DNA from: Massiliimalia massiliensis
Lineage (GTDB): Bacteria > Bacillota > Clostridia > Oscillospirales > Ruminococcaceae
Length of the DNA stretch: 64,000 bases
Reading direction: 5' to 3'
Assembly (NCBI RefSeq): GCF_900155615.1
Contig: NZ_FUHT01000002.1
Location: 372,001 to 436,000 of the forward strand
Shown here one piece after another: positions 62,174-64,000 of the stretch (positions are counted from its first letter, which is position 1; the number at the start of each line of letters is the position of its first letter). The position numbers and the translations under genes are program-made. Below the pieces are notes generated by a model, which ran no database searches, was not told where the DNA came from, and saw only the letters and a program-made list of their open reading frames with translations.

Positions 62174-63406
62174 TTAGCCTATGTATTTCATTGGGTCCTG
62201 TCTTTGTCCGTCTTTTCTCACTTCAAAATGCAGATGCGGCCCTGTTGTCCGTCCGGTATTCCCTACCTTCGCAATCACATCTCCCTGCTTTACTTCCTGC
62301 CCCACCTGTACCAGCAGCTTGCTGCAATGGGCATAAAGCGTGGCAAAACCATTTCCATGATTGATCACAACATAATATCCATAGCTGGTGTTGCTATAAA
62401 GCGAGGTTATCACGACTCCTGACTTGGAAGCATGAATATCAGTACCGACCGGACTGCGTATATCAAGCCCTCCGTGACCATCTCCCACATGGGTAAACGG
62501 ATCGACACGGTATCCAAAAGCAGACGTGACCAATGATTTCCAATTTGGATTTGGGAATGGAACCGCGAATCCTTCAATAGCCCATTCATAAGGGTATTCT
62601 TTCATCAGTTCTTCAATCGAACCTTGTGTTCCGCCCGGATAACTTCCTGTTCCGCTTCCTAAGAATAAGCTTAGGTTTGCAGCATAATTCTCTGATAGCT
62701 CCTTTTGCTCATCATTGAGCTTAAATACCGTATCGGCGAAATAGTCCTCTCCCACAAAGGAAATCGTATATGTTACCGTCTGTATTTTTTCTTGTTCTCC
62801 GTCTTCATTTTCTATTGTACCGGTTGATTCTTCAGAGGTATAGGAAAACAGCTTATCCTTATGCAGACGTACCAGACCGATCAATTCCTCATTACTGATC
62901 ATCTTGTAATCAGGTTGAGAAGCGTTATACTGTGCAAGCAGAGTATAACTATCCACCACTGATTCGGCAAAAGGATCTATGATCTCAGTTTGTGTTTCTT
63001 CGTCCAGACGGTCAATTTCCGACTTGACCTGTACAAGAATATGGTCGTGCGCCTGCTTCACAATTTCCTGAATTTGTGTGTCTACTGCTTCCAGATTTTC
63101 CAGAATAGCCTGATTATCATTCAGCAGTATTCCGTTTTCCGGATCGTCAAGATCCCCAAAAATTGAAGACGGCAGCAGAATGATAATCAATAACGGCAGA
63201 GAAAGAAAAAAAACTATGGCAGCCAATATTTTACTAACAAGCCTCCGGTTTTCCCATAAAAAAGCGGCGGCAGCTCCATACGGTCCGCCGGCTGCGGTTC
63301 CTCTTGCGATCCCCGCGACCGCTTTTCCAGTTTTGACTGCCCCGTGTATCATTCCTGCCGCCTGCGCGCTTTTCAGAAAAACTCCCTGCTTCTGCTCCTG
63401 GCTCAT
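62174..63406 (-). CDS. Membrane-anchored M23 peptidase of the transfer apparatus
   Basis: A ~411-residue protein with one TM helix (KILAAIVFFLSLPLLIIILL, ~60-80), an extracellular helical stalk, and a C-terminal M23 domain with zinc ligands in GHGGLDIR and HLHFE plus VGNTGRTTGP. It would cut peptidoglycan to let the channel through the wall, the job done by VirB1-like proteins. The ATG at 63406 is preferred to the GTG at 63412. The start overlaps the stop of the VirB6-like gene. Confidence 0.85.
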   Translation of the reverse strand: MSQEQKQGVFLKSAQAAGMIHGAVKTGKAVAGIARGTAAGGPYGAAAAFLWENRRLVSKILAAIVFFLSLPLLIIILLPSSIFGDLDDPENGILLNDNQAILENLEAVDTQIQEIVKQAHDHILVQVKSEIDRLDEETQTEIIDPFAESVVDSYTLLAQYNASQPDYKMISNEELIGLVRLHKDKLFSYTSEESTGTIENEDGEQEKIQTVTYTISFVGEDYFADTVFKLNDEQKELSENYAANLSLFLGSGTGSYPGGTQGSIEELMKEYPYEWAIEGFAVPFPNPNWKSLVTSAFGYRVDPFTHVGDGHGGLDIRSPVGTDIHASKSGVVITSLYSNTSYGYYVVINHGNGFATLYAHCSKLLVQVGQEVKQGDVIAKVGNTGRTTGPHLHFEVRKDGQRQDPMKYIG

Positions 63407-63408
63407 GG

Positions 63409-64000
63409 TCACACCCTGTCTTTCCGTTTGGGCATATCAGGAAGCTTCTGCACAATGTTTTCATAATACTCCACTTTTCCGTCCACATTGGTATATGGGA
63501 TCTTCTCTACAGCATTTTCTGCATATTGCCGGTACCACTTTGCTCCGTCTGCGGAATCAACAATATCAAACTTTCCCGCGTGTGGTTCCATATATTGGTC
63601 TGCCCGGTACATTCCAAATGGGATACCTTCAGGATTCGCCGCTGAAATTTCTTTCCCCATGATCCTGCCTCCCCCAATCTCAACATCTGAAAATCTGGGT
63701 GCGTCTGCTTTTCCGGTGTATCCCAAATATGACAAAGCGGCTTGTGAAGCAGTTTTGCCTGTTATACTTCCCATGGTTGAAATATTCCCGGCCGCTACTT
63801 TTCCAATTATGTTATTGGCAAAATTCCCGCCTTTGGCAAGCGAAGATTGGAAGGTCTGGCGGCTTATCGGGTCTCCTCCCTGATTTGTCACCCCGCTGAT
63901 CGTATTCTGGGTAAAATGCCTGCCGGCAATCCCAGCGAGTCCCCCGGAAAAAATCCCGCCGCTTGAACCATTCCCGGAAACAGCATTCCCAGAGCCTCCG
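63409..64000 (-). CDS. C-terminal part of a VirB6/TrbL-like channel protein (partial)
   Basis: The frame is open to the window edge, so only the last ~197 residues are seen. It has a Gly/Ser-rich stretch (NAVSGNGSSGGIFSGGLAG), an alpha/beta part (GYTGKADAPRFSDVEIGGGR) and an ending with YYENIVQKLPDMPKRK. Long hydrophobic VirB6/TrbL-like proteins with Gly-rich hydrophilic C-termini precede the M23 peptidase gene in related ICEs. The hydrophobic part is outside the window, so the call rests on position and composition. Confidence 0.55.
   Translation of the reverse strand, partial: GGSGNAVSGNGSSGGIFSGGLAGIAGRHFTQNTISGVTNQGGDPISRQTFQSSLAKGGNFANNIIGKVAAGNISTMGSITGKTASQAALSYLGYTGKADAPRFSDVEIGGGRIMGKEISAANPEGIPFGMYRADQYMEPHAGKFDIVDSADGAKWYRQYAENAVEKIPYTNVDGKVEYYENIVQKLPDMPKRKDRV

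Overview
The window looks like DNA from a Gram-positive gut anaerobe of the Clostridia (Lachnospiraceae-like). The evidence is strong AAGGAGG-type ribosome binding sites, perfect TTGACA/TATAAT promoters with 17-bp spacers, LPXTG-type and lipobox surface proteins, and Firmicutes-type conjugation genes. Most of it is one large integrative and conjugative element (ICE) read mainly on the minus strand, carrying several nested or decayed mobile elements. This assignment is inferred from gene families read by eye; no database search was run.

Layout. (1) 1-8960, left end of the ICE: paired integrase arm-type repeats, tyrosine integrase, excisionase-like protein, a ParR-like gene, a wrecked sigma/ParM junction, a predicted OB-fold protein, a VWA metallopeptidase-like/MoxR ATPase pair, a membrane protein and SSB. 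The SSB promoter is followed by a strong transcription attenuator. (2) 9209-10714: remnant of an LPXTG-type surface protein with two in-frame stops. (3) 11063-17309: signalling island with a hybrid histidine kinase, an Hpt protein, a REC-HD-GYP-GGDEF protein and a divergent regulator with two GntR-type HTH domains. (4) 17355-21829: remnant of a mobilizable element with inverted repeats, a MobL relaxase interrupted by TGA, a KTR zinc-ribbon protein, a MATE transporter fused to a cytidylate-kinase-like domain, and TnpV. (5) 22288-24040: debris made of a second dinB 5' fragment, a frameshifted membrane gene and a truncated GH32 gene. (6) 24076-35023, visibly more AT-rich: a YesM/YesN two-component system, an ABC sugar importer, two aldo/keto reductases and two Gfo/Idh/MocA oxidoreductases. 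(7) 35380-44850, cargo: DinB-type polymerase, RelE/Phd toxin-antitoxin, an MNT-HEPN fusion, two XRE regulators, a two-gene SLOG module followed by a candidate structured RNA, a ruined type I restriction locus holding a foreign insert, and a small gene. (8) 44909-64000: the conjugation and surface operon (sigma-like factor, DUF3268 zinc finger, giant SpaA-type adhesin, Ig-like lipoprotein, S1-like protein, VirD4, VirB4 fused to a PrgI-like N-terminus, M23 peptidase, VirB6-like C-terminus). It is interrupted by an oppositely oriented RelB/DUF3990/DUF3791/DUF3791 cassette.

How the parts fit. Integrase and excisionase would move the element. The VirD4/VirB4/VirB6/M23 set would build the transfer channel, and SSB with its neighbours would support single-stranded DNA after transfer. 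The adhesin and lipoproteins would mediate surface contact. Toxin-antitoxin and SLOG modules are typical maintenance or defence cargo, and the sugar operon is metabolic cargo.

The best candidates for something little described are the SLOG pair with its adjacent RNA (38907-41367), the RelB/DUF3990/DUF3791 cassette (51528-52892) and the VWA/MoxR pair beside SSB (3695-8793).
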